In this document: positions 24,714 through 33,171 of the stretch, piece by piece
How the letters are laid out: each line of letters begins with the position of its first letter
Numbering within the stretch: the first letter of the stretch is position 1
NCBI RefSeq assembly: GCF_003369795.1
Contig: NZ_CP026730.1
Span: 6,749,001 to 6,813,000, forward strand
DNA from: Streptomyces sp. CB09001
Lineage (GTDB): Bacteria > Actinomycetota > Actinomycetes > Streptomycetales > Streptomycetaceae
Direction of reading: 5' to 3'
Length of the DNA: 64,000 nt
Notes under the pieces: model-generated
Database searches by the model: none
What the model saw: the letters and a program-made list of their open reading frames with translations, nothing else
What the model was told of the DNA's origin: nothing
Program-made: the position numbers and the translations under genes

Positions 24714-25002
24714 ATCCTCTCCCAACTGGCGCAGGGAGATTCCTGGCTCACGCTGCCTGCCGGGTCAGCGACCAGGCAGGTCTTCCACGATCAGCACCAG
24801 CCGGGTTGAAACCAGCCCGGTTCGGAACCACGAACTTGGAGGTGCATGTGCTGTCTTGGTTCTCGATCAGCACGGTGTACGCGCTTGGTTCTCGCGACGC
24901 ACGGCTCGCAGCTTGCCCGGTCCCGGGGCCGGAGATCCGCCCTGCGGGCAGAACGCCGATTCCGCCCGGGACCGAAGGCCGGGGCTTCCTGGGAAGTTTC
25001 CG
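24714..25002 (+). other. 289-nt structured spacer between mrpC and mrpD
   Basis: All other junctions in this operon overlap by 4 nt, but here 289 nt intervene. Possible stems: CCAGTTG/CAACTGG (24706-24729), CTGCCTG/CAGGCAG (24753-24779), CCGGG/CCCGG (24801-24820) and CGGTCCCGGG/CCCGGGACCG (24918-24974, 10 bp perfect). Internal direct repeats: CTTGGTTCTCG at 24855 and 24884, CGATCAGCAC at 24788 and 24864, and ACCAGCCGGGTT/ACCAGCCCGGTT at 24796/24811. No ORF is convincing. It is less GC-rich than the genes around it. It could be a small mobile element, a non-autonomous remnant or a regulatory RNA. Confidence 0.65.
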
Positions 25003-26646
25003 GTGAACGCGCTCGTCCCGCTCCCCGTCCTGCTGCCCCTGTGCGTCACGGGCCTGAAGCTGGCCATCGGGCCCCGGCTGCACCGGTTCCAGCGCTTCAT
25101 CAGCATCGCCGTGCTCGGCGCGGTCCTGGTGCTCTCCGTGGTGCTCATGGTCGCCGCCGACCGCCACGGCCCGCTCACGGTGCACCTCGGCGACTTCGCA
25201 CCGCCGGTCGGCATCACCCTCGTCGCCGACCGGCTGGCGGGCCTGATGCTCACCGTCTCCAGCGCCGTCACCCTGCTCGTCCTCGTCTACTCGCTGGGCC
25301 AGGGCATGGCCGACCGCGACGACCAGGCGCCGGTAGGTGTCTTCCACCCCGCCTACCTCATCCTGGTGGCGGGCGTCTCCTGCACCTTCCTCGCCGGAGA
25401 CCTCGTCAACCTCTACGTCGGCTTCGAGATCATGCTCGTCGCCAGCTTCGTCCTGCTCACCATCGGCGGCACCGCGACCCGCATCCGGGCCGGTTCGACG
25501 TACGTGATCATCTCGCTGTTCTCCTCCGTGCTCTTCCTGGTCGCCATCGCCATGGCCTACGCGGTCGCCGGCACCGTGAACCTCGCCCAACTCGCCCAGC
25601 GGCTCCAGGAGGTGCCGCTCGGTGTGCGCACCCTGCTGGAGGCGATGCTGCTGACGGTCTTCGCCATCAAGGCGGCGGTGTTCCCGCTCGCGGCCTGGCT
25701 GCCCGACTCCTACCCCACCGCCCCCGCACCCGTCACCGCGGTCTTCGCCGGTCTGCTGACCAAGGTCGGCGTGTACTCGATGCTGCGCACCCAGACCCTG
25801 CTCTTCCCCGGCCACCGCCTGGGCGACCTGCTGATGCTCGCCGCGCTCGCCTCCATGGTCGTCGGCATCCTCGGCGCCGTCGCCCAGACCGACCTGAAGC
25901 GGGTGCTGTCCTTCACGCTCATCAGCCACATCGGCTACATGGTCTTCGGCATCGCGCTCGCGGGCGGGGGCGGGATCAGCGGCGCGATCGTGTACGTGGC
26001 CCACCACATCACCGTGCAGACCACCCTGTTCCTCGTCGCCGGACTCATCGAGCGGCGCGACGGCACCACGGAACTCACCCGCCTCGGCGGCCTCGCGAAG
26101 ACGGCGCCGCTGCTCGCCGTGCTGTTCTTCGTGCCCGCCATGAACCTCGCGGGCATTCCGCCGCTGTCCGGGTTCATCGGCAAGCTCGGCCTGATGCGCG
26201 CGGGCGTCGCCGACGGCGGCGGCTGGGCCTGGGCACTCGTCGCCGGGTCCGCCGCCACCAGCCTGCTCACCCTCTATGTCATGGCGAAGGTCTGGAACCT
26301 CGCGTTCTGGCGCGACGCGCCACCCGGGGCCGAGGAGGAGGGCGTCGTGCTGGAGTCGGCCGACGACACGGCCGACGACACGGGCGACGACGAGGAGGAC
26401 AGGCCGACCGGGTCCGGGAGCGGGCTGCCGGTGCCCGCGGGTGCCGTGGTCGCCGCGGGCTTCCTCGGACAGTCCATCACCACCACCAAACGGCTGCCCT
26501 GGCCGATGCCGGTGGCCACCGGCGCCGCCGTGCTGCTCGGCCTGTCGTACACCGTGTTCGGCGGCCCCCTGACCACCTTCACCCAGGCCGCCGCCACCGA
26601 ACTCCTCGCCCGTACCCCCTATGTCGAGGCGGTGCTCGGCCGGTGA
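25003..26646 (+). CDS. mrpD: Na+/H+ antiporter subunit MrpD
   Basis: A 547-aa NuoN/NuoL-like antiporter subunit with about 14 helices. Key blocks: GDLVNLYVGFEIMLVASFVLL, AIKAAVFPLAAWLPDSYPTAPAPVTAVFAGLLTKVG (span, residues about 220-255, carrying the conserved Lys) and SFTLISHIGYMVFGIAL. Start: GTG at 25003 (MNALVPLPVLLPLC), with only a weak GGGAAG upstream. A late acidic loop (residues about 445-475) is unusually rich in Asp/Glu. Its last codons overlap mrpE (GTGA). Confidence 0.92.
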   Translation: MNALVPLPVLLPLCVTGLKLAIGPRLHRFQRFISIAVLGAVLVLSVVLMVAADRHGPLTVHLGDFAPPVGITLVADRLAGLMLTVSSAVTLLVLVYSLGQGMADRDDQAPVGVFHPAYLILVAGVSCTFLAGDLVNLYVGFEIMLVASFVLLTIGGTATRIRAGSTYVIISLFSSVLFLVAIAMAYAVAGTVNLAQLAQRLQEVPLGVRTLLEAMLLTVFAIKAAVFPLAAWLPDSYPTAPAPVTAVFAGLLTKVGVYSMLRTQTLLFPGHRLGDLLMLAALASMVVGILGAVAQTDLKRVLSFTLISHIGYMVFGIALAGGGGISGAIVYVAHHITVQTTLFLVAGLIERRDGTTELTRLGGLAKTAPLLAVLFFVPAMNLAGIPPLSGFIGKLGLMRAGVADGGGWAWALVAGSAATSLLTLYVMAKVWNLAFWRDAPPGAEEEGVVLESADDTADDTGDDEEDRPTGSGSGLPVPAGAVVAAGFLGQSITTTKRLPWPMPVATGAAVLLGLSYTVFGGPLTTFTQAAATELLARTPYVEAVLGR

Positions 26647-27242
26647 GCAACCTCTTCCGCGACCGTTCCCCCTACAGCTGGTCCTTCCGCGTGGGCCGCG
26701 GGCGACGCGTGCTCGACCTGCCGCTCGTCGGCTGGCTCACCGTCATCTGGATCCTGCTGTGGGGCACCCCGTCCTGGGCCAACCTCGTCAACGGCGTCCT
26801 CGTCGCGGTCTGCCTGTGCCTGGCCTTCCCGCTGCCCGCCGTGGACATCGGCCTCAGGCTGCGCCCCCTGGGCGTCCTGCGCCTGGCGGCCTACCTGCTG
26901 TTCGACATGTTCTCCTCCAGCGTCGAGGTCACCCGGCAGATCTTCGCCAAGGGTCCCTACCACGCCGCGGTCGTGGCCGTCCCGCTGCGGGTGCGCAGCG
27001 ACCTCATGCTCACGGCCACCGCCGTCGCCGTCTCCAACGTCCCCGGCGGCTCCGTCATCGAGGTGCGCCGGTCGACGGCCACCCTGTTCCTGCACGTCCT
27101 CGACGCGGGCAACCCCGGCGAGATCGAGGGCGCCCAGCGGCAGGTGTGGCGCATGGAGGAACTCGTCGCCCGCGCCTTCGGCACCGCCGAGGACATCGCG
27201 GACGCCGCCCGTCCCGTACCGGAAGGAGAGCCCCCGTCGTGA
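26643..27242 (+). CDS. mrpE: Na+/H+ antiporter subunit MrpE
   Basis: A 199-aa MnhE-type subunit. Two N-terminal helices (LVGWLTVIWILLWGTPSWANLVNGVLVAVCLCLAF span) are followed by a cytoplasmic domain with ITAT-type region LTATAVAVSNVPGGSVIEV. The GTG at 26643 overlaps the mrpD stop. Required for assembly and activity of Mrp complexes in other bacteria; no catalytic residues are expected. The C-terminus is somewhat longer than in Bacillus. Confidence 0.9.
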   Translation: MSNLFRDRSPYSWSFRVGRGRRVLDLPLVGWLTVIWILLWGTPSWANLVNGVLVAVCLCLAFPLPAVDIGLRLRPLGVLRLAAYLLFDMFSSSVEVTRQIFAKGPYHAAVVAVPLRVRSDLMLTATAVAVSNVPGGSVIEVRRSTATLFLHVLDAGNPGEIEGAQRQVWRMEELVARAFGTAEDIADAARPVPEGEPPS

Positions 27243-27556
27243 CCACCCTGCACGCCGTCGAAGACGCCATGCTCGTCGCCGCGCTCGCGATGATCCTCGT
27301 CGCCGGCGTACTGCTGCTGTACCGGATCTGGTACGGCCCCTCGATGCTGGACCGCGCCGTGGCCCTGGACGTGGCCGCGGCGCTCATCATCGCCGGCATC
27401 GGCGTCAAGGCCGCCCACGACCGCGACTCCTTCTACTTCCCCGTGATGCTGGTGCTCGCCTTCCTCGGATTCACCGGCTCGGTGGGCATCGCCCGCTTCA
27501 TCGCCGTACGCGACCGGCCCGCGGTGCGCCCGGACGGCCGGCAGGACCACCGGTGA
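27239..27556 (+). CDS. mrpF: Na+/H+ antiporter subunit MrpF
   Basis: A 105-aa subunit with three helices: AMLVAALAMILVAGVLLLYRIWYGPSMLDRAVALDVAAALIIAG (span) and FYFPVMLVLAFLGFTGSVGIARF. The conserved Asp of LDRAVALD is present; it is important for Na+ transport in studied homologues. GTG at 27239 overlaps the mrpE stop, with a GGAAGGAG site 10 nt upstream. Confidence 0.92.
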   Translation: MTTLHAVEDAMLVAALAMILVAGVLLLYRIWYGPSMLDRAVALDVAAALIIAGIGVKAAHDRDSFYFPVMLVLAFLGFTGSVGIARFIAVRDRPAVRPDGRQDHR

Positions 27557-27918
27557 ACGCCTGGGCCGAGGCCGCCGACCTGGCCGGGACCGTCCTGCTG
27601 CTCCTCGGCTGCCTGCAGTGCCTCCTGGGTGTGATCGGGATGGTCCGCTTCCCCGACGTGCTCTCCCGCAGTCACGCCGCCACCAAACCGCAGACCCTCG
27701 GGATGCTCCTCGTCCTCACCGGGGTGGCGCTGAGGCTGCGCCACGGCACCGACGTGGGCACCCTCGCGCTCATCGCCTTCTTCCAGTTCCTCACCAGCCC
27801 CGTCGCCTCCCACCTGGTGGCCCGCTCCGCCTACCGCACCGGGCAGACGGGGTCCCGGGGCCTGCTCCGGGACGACCTGGACCCGCAGCTGAGCGACGGG
27901 GACCCGCGCGAGGAGTAG
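27553..27918 (+). CDS. mrpG: Na+/H+ antiporter subunit MrpG
   Basis: A 121-aa MnhG-type subunit. The family block LLLGCLQCLLGVIGMVRFPDVLSRSHAATKPQTLGMLLVLTG (span, residues about 15-57) is characteristic. Three helices and a short hydrophilic tail. The GTG at 27553 overlaps mrpF by 4 nt. It completes the operon A(B)-C-D-E-F-G. Confidence 0.92.
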   Translation: MNAWAEAADLAGTVLLLLGCLQCLLGVIGMVRFPDVLSRSHAATKPQTLGMLLVLTGVALRLRHGTDVGTLALIAFFQFLTSPVASHLVARSAYRTGQTGSRGLLRDDLDPQLSDGDPREE

Positions 27919-27931
27919 CCCCGGGGAGCGG

Positions 27932-28468
27932 TCAGTCCACGCAGCCCACGTGCGCCAGCGCCTGCTTCAGCAGCACCCCGTGCCCGCCCGGCATCTCGCT
28001 CCGCACCGCCTCCGACAGGGCCTCGCGCGGATCGAACCAGACCAGGTCCAGCGCGTCCTGGCGCGGCCGGCAGTCACCGGTCACCGGCACGACGTAGGCG
28101 AGCGAGACCGCGTGCTGCCGGGGGTCGTGGTACGGCGTGACACCGTGCGTCGGGAAGTACTCGGCCACCGTGAACGGCTGGAGCGAGGACGGTACCCGGG
28201 GCAGCGCCACCGGGCCGAGGTCCTTCTCCAGATGACGCAGCAGGGCGTCCCGGACCCGCTCGTGGTGCAGCACCCGCCCGGAGACCAGCGTCCGGCTGAC
28301 CGTCCCGTCGGGCCCGATGCGCAGGAGCAGGCCGACGCTGGTCACTTCGCCGCTGTCGTCCACCCGCACGGGCACGGCCTCGACGTACAGGATCGGCATG
28401 CGGGCGCGCGCCATTTCGAGTTCGTCGCTCGTCAGCCAGCCCGGCGTGGTTTCGGTCATGTCAGACAT
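27932..28468 (-). CDS. NUDIX-like DUF4916 protein
   Basis: A 178-aa protein of the DUF4916 group, distantly NUDIX-like. It has ILYVEAVPVRVDDSGEVTSVGLLLRIGPDG, SRTLVSGRVLHHERVRDALLRHLEKDLGP, then DPRQHAVSLAYVVPVTGD and LDLVWFDPREAL. The canonical Nudix box G-x5-E-x7-R-E-U-x-E-E is not intact (GRVLHHERVRDALLRHLEKDLG sits in its place), so hydrolase activity is uncertain. Convergent with mrpG, 13 nt apart. Starts at ATG 28468 or 28459. Confidence 0.75.
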   Translation of the reverse strand: MSDMTETTPGWLTSDELEMARARMPILYVEAVPVRVDDSGEVTSVGLLLRIGPDGTVSRTLVSGRVLHHERVRDALLRHLEKDLGPVALPRVPSSLQPFTVAEYFPTHGVTPYHDPRQHAVSLAYVVPVTGDCRPRQDALDLVWFDPREALSEAVRSEMPGGHGVLLKQALAHVGCVD

Positions 28469-28539
28469 CGCTTGATCATACTTTCAGCCGTTGGTGCTTC
28501 CCGGGCGGCGCTCCGGGACTGTGACCCGTCCCACGCCGC

Positions 28540-29688
28540 TCAGCCGTCGTCCGCCGGACCCCCGGGCAGCCGGTAGACCCGCCGGGCATTGTCCCGTCCC
28601 GCCCAGCGGGCCAGGCGCAACGCGTCCGGGAGGGACAACTCGTCGGCGTCCAGCCGCTCCTGCAGCAGACCGGCCAGTCCCTGCCGGAAGGCCAGCGCCC
28701 CGAGGTGGTGGAACTCGGCCAGTCCATAGGCGTCGGAGCTGTGGAGCAGCTTGCGGAACGGGGTGATCTCCAGTGCCTCCGCGAGGACCGCGCCCGCCCG
28801 CGCGGGGCCGACGTGGTGCAGGGTGAGCCCCACGTCCAGGTACACCCGCTCGAAGACCGCGGAGAGATAGGCCGCCTGGCGCTGGTAGGGCCAGCAGTGC
28901 AGCAGCAGGACCGGGATGGTGCCGGCGGTCAGGTGCAGCCAGTCGGTCAGCAGGGCGGGGTCCACCCGGTGCAGGCGGATGTCGCTGTCGCCGAACCCGG
29001 TGTGCAGTTGCAGCGGCCGGCCGAGGTCCACGGCGGTCCACAGCAGGTGCCGCACGAGCACCGGGTCGTCGAGCCGGCCGCCGCCGCGCGCGAGCCAGCG
29101 CCGGGCGGCCTCGGTGACCTCGCCGGGCGAGGGGCGGGCCGGGTCCAGGTCGAACCCGGTGCGGTAGGCCGCCACCGACTTGACCGCCACCACGCCCGGC
29201 CGCCGGACCGCCTCCCACGCGGCCGAGCGGAACGCGCGCGCGTACCCGTCCGGTTCGACACCGCCCGCCGCCACGGCCTCCGCGACGCCCTCCAGCCGGA
29301 CCACTTCGTACGCCCTCGCGTCCGCCGCCTCGGCCAGCCCGGCCGGACTCGTCACCGGGTGCGGGGCGTACCCCGTGTCCACACAGAACGCGCCGGTGCG
29401 CGCGGCCCGCAGGAAACGCCGGTTGACCTCGGCGGCGCCCAGTTCCGACCGCCGGGCCAGGTACGCGTCGGCGGGTGAGTGGCGCGGCAGACCGAGCACG
29501 GGCGCGCAGTGGCGGCGCACGGCGAGGCCGACCGGGCTGTCGAAGGGGGAGACGCCGGGCCACGCCTCGCCCTCCGTGAGCAGGGACTCGAAACCCGCGC
29601 GGTCCAGGTCGTCCGTGACGGCGCCGTGGCAGTGGTGGTCCACCAGCTCCAGCGCGGCCAGCCGCTCGTGCACGGGTCCGGCGGCCAT
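28540..29688 (-). CDS. Amidohydrolase (FluG N-terminal-domain-like)
   Basis: A 382-aa amidohydrolase-2-fold enzyme. Metal-site features: LVDHHCHG near the N-terminus (H-x-H type), QLHTGFGDSDIRLHR in the middle, and late LLHSSDAYGLAEFHHLG. It lies 1 nt behind the glutamine-synthetase-like gene and is certainly cotranscribed. In fungi and plants the FluG/nodulin-type proteins fuse exactly these two modules, so together they look like a split FluG. The ATG at 29688 fits best; the frame is open 11 codons further. The likely job is hydrolysis of an amide or gamma-glutamyl compound linked to the ligase. Confidence 0.8.
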   Translation of the reverse strand: MAAGPVHERLAALELVDHHCHGAVTDDLDRAGFESLLTEGEAWPGVSPFDSPVGLAVRRHCAPVLGLPRHSPADAYLARRSELGAAEVNRRFLRAARTGAFCVDTGYAPHPVTSPAGLAEAADARAYEVVRLEGVAEAVAAGGVEPDGYARAFRSAAWEAVRRPGVVAVKSVAAYRTGFDLDPARPSPGEVTEAARRWLARGGGRLDDPVLVRHLLWTAVDLGRPLQLHTGFGDSDIRLHRVDPALLTDWLHLTAGTIPVLLLHCWPYQRQAAYLSAVFERVYLDVGLTLHHVGPARAGAVLAEALEITPFRKLLHSSDAYGLAEFHHLGALAFRQGLAGLLQERLDADELSLPDALRLARWAGRDNARRVYRLPGGPADDG

Positions 29689-29689
29689 C

Positions 29690-31090
29690 TCAGTACTTCC
29701 AGCGGTAGGCCGCCGCCACACCGTCGTCGTCCAGCCCCTCGACCGACCGGGCCTCGCCCAGCCGTACGGCGATCACCGCGTCGGCCAGCACCGGACCCAG
29801 CGCCTCGCGCAGTACGCCGTCGGTACGGAAGGCGGCCACCGACTCCGTGAGCGTGACCGGCAGCCGCCGCACGCCCCGGGCAGCGGCCTCGGCGGCTTCG
29901 AGCCGGGCCGGGTCGCCGGTGATCTCCTCGGGCAGCGGGGCGGACGCGGTGAGCCCGTCCAGTCCGGCGGCGATCACCGAGGCGAGGGCGAGGTAGGGGT
30001 TGGCGGCGAGGTCGACCGGCTTCACCTCCAGGTTGGCCGCGCGGTGGCGGATCCCGGCGGTGCCGGTGACGATCCGCAGCGCGGCCTCGCGGGTCTCCCG
30101 GCCCCAGGCGGTGAACACCCCGGCCCACTGCGAGGGCCGCAGCCGCAGTCGGCTGGCCGGGCTCGGCGCGGTCAGCGCCGTGAGCGCCGGGAGGTGGTCG
30201 AGCACCCCGGCCACGAAGGACTCCGCCTCGGCGGTCATGCCGTACCGGCCGGTCCCGCCCGCGTGCAGGTTCCTCCCGTCGCGCCAGGCGGAGAGGTGGA
30301 GGTGCCCGCCGTTGCCGACGCCCTGTCCGAGGACCGCCGGGGCGAAGGAGACCCGCAGCCCGTGCCGCCGGGACACCGCACGGATCGTCTGCCGCACCAG
30401 CACGCTGTGGTCGGCCGCCGCCACCGGGTCGAGCGCACCCACCGAGACCTCGAACTGCCCCGCCGCGTACTCGGGATGGAACTGCTCCACGTCCACGCCC
30501 TGCGCCGCCAGCGCCGCCAGCAGGTCGGCGGCGCAGTCGCTCAGCTCGACCTGCCGGGCCGCGCCGTACGCCGGTCCGGACACCGCCGGGACGAACGCGC
30601 CGCCGTCCGTGTCGTCCCGGCCCACGACCCACTCGATCTCGACCGCGGCCCTGAACGTGATGCCGTGCCGCTCGGCGGAGCCGGCCGTGGTGCGGCGCAG
30701 GACGGTGCGCCCGCACGCCGGATGCGGGTCGCCCTCCTGCGTGATGCGGTCCACCGGCGCCCATGCCCAGCCGGGCTGCGCCGCGAGCACGGTCAGCCGG
30801 TCGAGGTCGGGATAGAGGCGCAGGTCGCCGTCGGGGGAGCCGAGGACGTCCGTGCCGACGATCGAGTCGTCGGCCAGGAAGGTGTCGAACACCGGCGACA
30901 TGCCCACGCCCCAGGCAGCGGCCGTGGCGAGCCTGGCGGTGGGCACGGTCTTCACCCGCGCGATCCCGGCGGTGTCGACGTACGCCAGCACCACGCCGTG
31001 CACGCCCCGTCCGGTCAGCTCCCCGCTCAGTGCGGTGGCCCGCTCGACCTCGCCGGGGCGCCCGCCGGGCACGGGGTCGCTCTCGCTCAC
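29690..31090 (-). CDS. glnA3: GlnA3-type glutamine synthetase-like gamma-glutamyl ligase
   Basis: A 466-aa type I glutamine synthetase-like protein. Landmarks: AAVEIEWVV (metal E-x-E position), EYAAGQFEVSV, the His loop QGVGNGGHLHLSAW, then NLEVKPVDLAANPYLALASVIAAG. It differs from housekeeping GlnA: NGGHLHL in place of GSGMHCH, and no adenylylation-loop Tyr. Actinobacterial members at this locus (GlnA3, SCO6962 from memory) are gamma-glutamylpolyamine synthetases that open polyamine catabolism. The GTG at 31090 has a GAAGGAG site; upstream codons are not protein-like. The exact substrate is an inference from synteny. Confidence 0.8.
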   Translation of the reverse strand: MSESDPVPGGRPGEVERATALSGELTGRGVHGVVLAYVDTAGIARVKTVPTARLATAAAWGVGMSPVFDTFLADDSIVGTDVLGSPDGDLRLYPDLDRLTVLAAQPGWAWAPVDRITQEGDPHPACGRTVLRRTTAGSAERHGITFRAAVEIEWVVGRDDTDGGAFVPAVSGPAYGAARQVELSDCAADLLAALAAQGVDVEQFHPEYAAGQFEVSVGALDPVAAADHSVLVRQTIRAVSRRHGLRVSFAPAVLGQGVGNGGHLHLSAWRDGRNLHAGGTGRYGMTAEAESFVAGVLDHLPALTALTAPSPASRLRLRPSQWAGVFTAWGRETREAALRIVTGTAGIRHRAANLEVKPVDLAANPYLALASVIAAGLDGLTASAPLPEEITGDPARLEAAEAAARGVRRLPVTLTESVAAFRTDGVLREALGPVLADAVIAVRLGEARSVEGLDDDGVAAAYRWKY

Positions 31091-31202
31091 GTGTCGGCTC
31101 CTTCGCGCGTGCGCCGTCCGTCGCGCACCATTGTGCCGTCCGGTGATCACCCTGTCCGGGTTTCGCCGGATGTGCGCTCGACGCGGCGAAGGCCGGCCGG
31201 GA

Positions 31203-32048
31203 TCAGTCCATGGGGGTCGGCTGTGGGGAGGGGGTCCCGCCGTCCAGGACGGTCCGCAGACGCTCGGTGCCCTGCCGCACCGCCTGTTCGACCGAGTCGG
31301 TCTGCCCGCCCTCCAGGCCGCCGCCCATGACGGTGACGGCGGAGGTGTCGACGCGCACCGTGGCGATGTCCAGGGTGAGCGTGACGGGGCCGCCGTCGGC
31401 GTCCCCCCGGACGCTCACCCGCAGCCCGGTACGGGCGTCGCCCACGTCGGGCACCGACGTCTCGGTCACCTGGACCGTGCGCTTGGCGCCCCCGGAGCCG
31501 GTGGCGGTGAACTCGTCACAGGTGTCCGGCAGGGTCCCCAGCCACTTCATCCGGGCGTCCAGACCCGCGCGGTCGTACCCGGCGACCTGCTCCAGCAGGC
31601 GGGAGTCGCCCTGCTCGAAGCCGGTGAGCGCCGACGGTCCCGACGGGTCGCCCAGCAGGCCGTCGTCGTAGAGGGCGTCCAACAGCGCCTGGCAGTCCGT
31701 CGCGTTGGACTTCGCGGTGAGGAAGTCGGCCACGTCGACCTGGCCGACGAGCAGCCGGTCGCGCCACTTGTCCGCGTCCTGGACCTGGTTCCAGTCGCCC
31801 TCCAGGTCGGCCTCGGTGAGCAGGGCGGCCTTGGCACCGGCCTCGGTGAGGGCGGCGGGGGAGGCACTGGGGGAGCCGGTGGGGGTCCGCTTCGCGGCGT
31901 CGGGCGGGGCGACCCCGGCCTGTTCGGCGGCGGTGTCCGAGGCGCTCTGCGACCCGCCGTCGTCCGAGCAGGCCGCGGTGGTCAGCAGCGCGCCCGCCGC
32001 CAGGGCGGAGGCCAGGAGACGGACGGGGTGGGACGGACGACGGCTCAT
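31203..32048 (-). CDS. Secreted lipoprotein of unknown function
   Basis: A 281-aa lipoprotein: basic N-terminus, hydrophobic core, lipobox LLTTAAC (Cys about residue 27) and a Ser/Gly/Asp-rich linker. The mature part carries ALLTEADLEGDWNQVQDADKW, a pattern seen in actinobacterial PknH-sensor-like or LppX-like lipoproteins, and two Cys (about residues 126 and 185) that could form a disulfide. I do not recognise a defined family. ATG at 32048. It is separated from the GS-like gene by 112 nt. Confidence 0.75.
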   Translation of the reverse strand: MSRRPSHPVRLLASALAAGALLTTAACSDDGGSQSASDTAAEQAGVAPPDAAKRTPTGSPSASPAALTEAGAKAALLTEADLEGDWNQVQDADKWRDRLLVGQVDVADFLTAKSNATDCQALLDALYDDGLLGDPSGPSALTGFEQGDSRLLEQVAGYDRAGLDARMKWLGTLPDTCDEFTATGSGGAKRTVQVTETSVPDVGDARTGLRVSVRGDADGGPVTLTLDIATVRVDTSAVTVMGGGLEGGQTDSVEQAVRQGTERLRTVLDGGTPSPQPTPMD

Positions 32049-32185
32049 CGCGGGATGCCTCCTGGGACGGGAAACGGTGTCCTCAGCGCATCACCGGGGC
32101 CGGGGGCGCACCAGTGCACGGGCCTGTTCGGGTGACCGGTGCCGCCGGGCGGCGGGAGCGGGCCGGACCGCCGGGCCCGGCGCCC

Positions 32186-32836
32186 TCAGCCGACGCGGTC
32201 GAGGGTGTCCTCGGCCACCTCCTTGTCCACCGCCGCGCGCACCAGGGCGGCGGCGAGGACGGCCGGTTCCGTCTTCCCCGCCAGGGCGAGGAGGCGGTCC
32301 TGGTCTCCGGGCAGACCGAGTCGCTCCGCGCCCCGGAGGGCCTTGCGGTCCAGACGGGGACCCGCCTCCGGCCAGACCAGCTGGGCCTCCCGCAGGAAGA
32401 TGTCCGCACCGGTCGGCCCCACCCCGGGGAACTCCTGGAGCAGCCGCCGCACCTCGAAGACGTCGCCGCCCGCCTCGTCGCGGAGCCGGCGCAGGTCGCC
32501 GCCCCACCGCTCGGTCAGCAGTTCGGCGGCCTCGCCGAGCTGCGTGGCGGTGCGCTCGTCGTAGCGCCGGTAGCCGCCCCGCCCGAGCGCGTCCACCCGC
32601 TCCTGCCAGGTCGCCTCGGCCATGCGGCGCGGGTCGCGCAGTCCCGCCCCGCTCAGGGCACGGGCGGTGGCGACCGCGATGGAAGCGCTGATCCGGGCGC
32701 TGAGCAGGTGCGCGAGGACCAGCAGCCGGTACAGCGGCTGCGGGGTGTCCTTCAGCCGGATGCCCGCCTCTTCGGCGTACGTCTGTCCGTGCGCGTCGAC
32801 GAGTTCGCGCACGGTCCGCCGTTGGTCGCGGCCCAC
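32186..32836 (-). CDS. HhH-GPD / endonuclease III-like protein
   Basis: A 216-aa helix-hairpin-helix glycosylase-fold protein. LYRLLVLAHLLSARISASIAVATARAL is the family N-terminal block, and LLQEFPGVGPTGADIFLREAQ is the HhH hairpin. The Lys found in bifunctional EndoIII hairpins (GVGRKTA) is replaced (GVGPTGA), while an Asp follows at LDRKAL. No C-terminal 4Fe-4S cysteines are present. It may be a monofunctional base-excision glycosylase or a non-catalytic relative. GTG at 32836; 2 nt from the DUF3140 stop. Confidence 0.75.
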   Translation of the reverse strand: MGRDQRRTVRELVDAHGQTYAEEAGIRLKDTPQPLYRLLVLAHLLSARISASIAVATARALSGAGLRDPRRMAEATWQERVDALGRGGYRRYDERTATQLGEAAELLTERWGGDLRRLRDEAGGDVFEVRRLLQEFPGVGPTGADIFLREAQLVWPEAGPRLDRKALRGAERLGLPGDQDRLLALAGKTEPAVLAAALVRAAVDKEVAEDTLDRVG

Positions 32837-32838
32837 GG

Positions 32839-33171
32839 CTACGGCTTCAGCGGGTCGTGACCGACCGTCATGAGCCGGTGCCGCAGGCGGGTGTCCTCGG
32901 CGGTGGGCTCGTTCTCCAGGTCGGTCTGCGAGGTCACGGTGTCCACGACCTCGCGCATGGCGCCCAGGTCGTCCTCGGTCAGGTCGGTGCGCCGCTTCTG
33001 CAGGATCGCGAGGACGTGCCGTCCCAGCGGCGGCCCGGCGTCGTCCGGCAGCGGCTCGGTCAGCTCGCCGGAGTCGCGCACCCGGAGCCAGTCCGCGAGT
33101 TCCGCGGAGGTCATGTTCACCACGCGGTGGAAGTCCTCCCACAGCGCGTCGAGTTCGACGGCGTCGGCCAT
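32839..33171 (-). CDS. DUF3140 family protein
   Basis: A 110-aa soluble protein: WEDFHRVVNMTSAELADWLRVRDS, LGRHVLAILQKRRTDLTEDDLGAMREVVDTV and TRLRHRLMTVGHDPLKP. This is the DUF3140 pattern; its function is unknown, though it often occurs near DNA-associated genes. The ATG at 33171 lies inside the end of the WhiB-like gene on the same strand (55-nt out-of-frame overlap) and 2 nt upstream of the HhH-GPD gene, so the three genes form one transcript. Confidence 0.78.
   Translation of the reverse strand: MADAVELDALWEDFHRVVNMTSAELADWLRVRDSGELTEPLPDDAGPPLGRHVLAILQKRRTDLTEDDLGAMREVVDTVTSQTDLENEPTAEDTRLRHRLMTVGHDPLKP

Noticed and set aside
24714..25002. Group II intron or known sodium riboswitch between mrpC and mrpD
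   Set aside because: No domain V-like hairpin or GTGCG 5' end is visible, and a riboswitch inside an operon after the third gene would be unusual; I keep it as an unassigned element.
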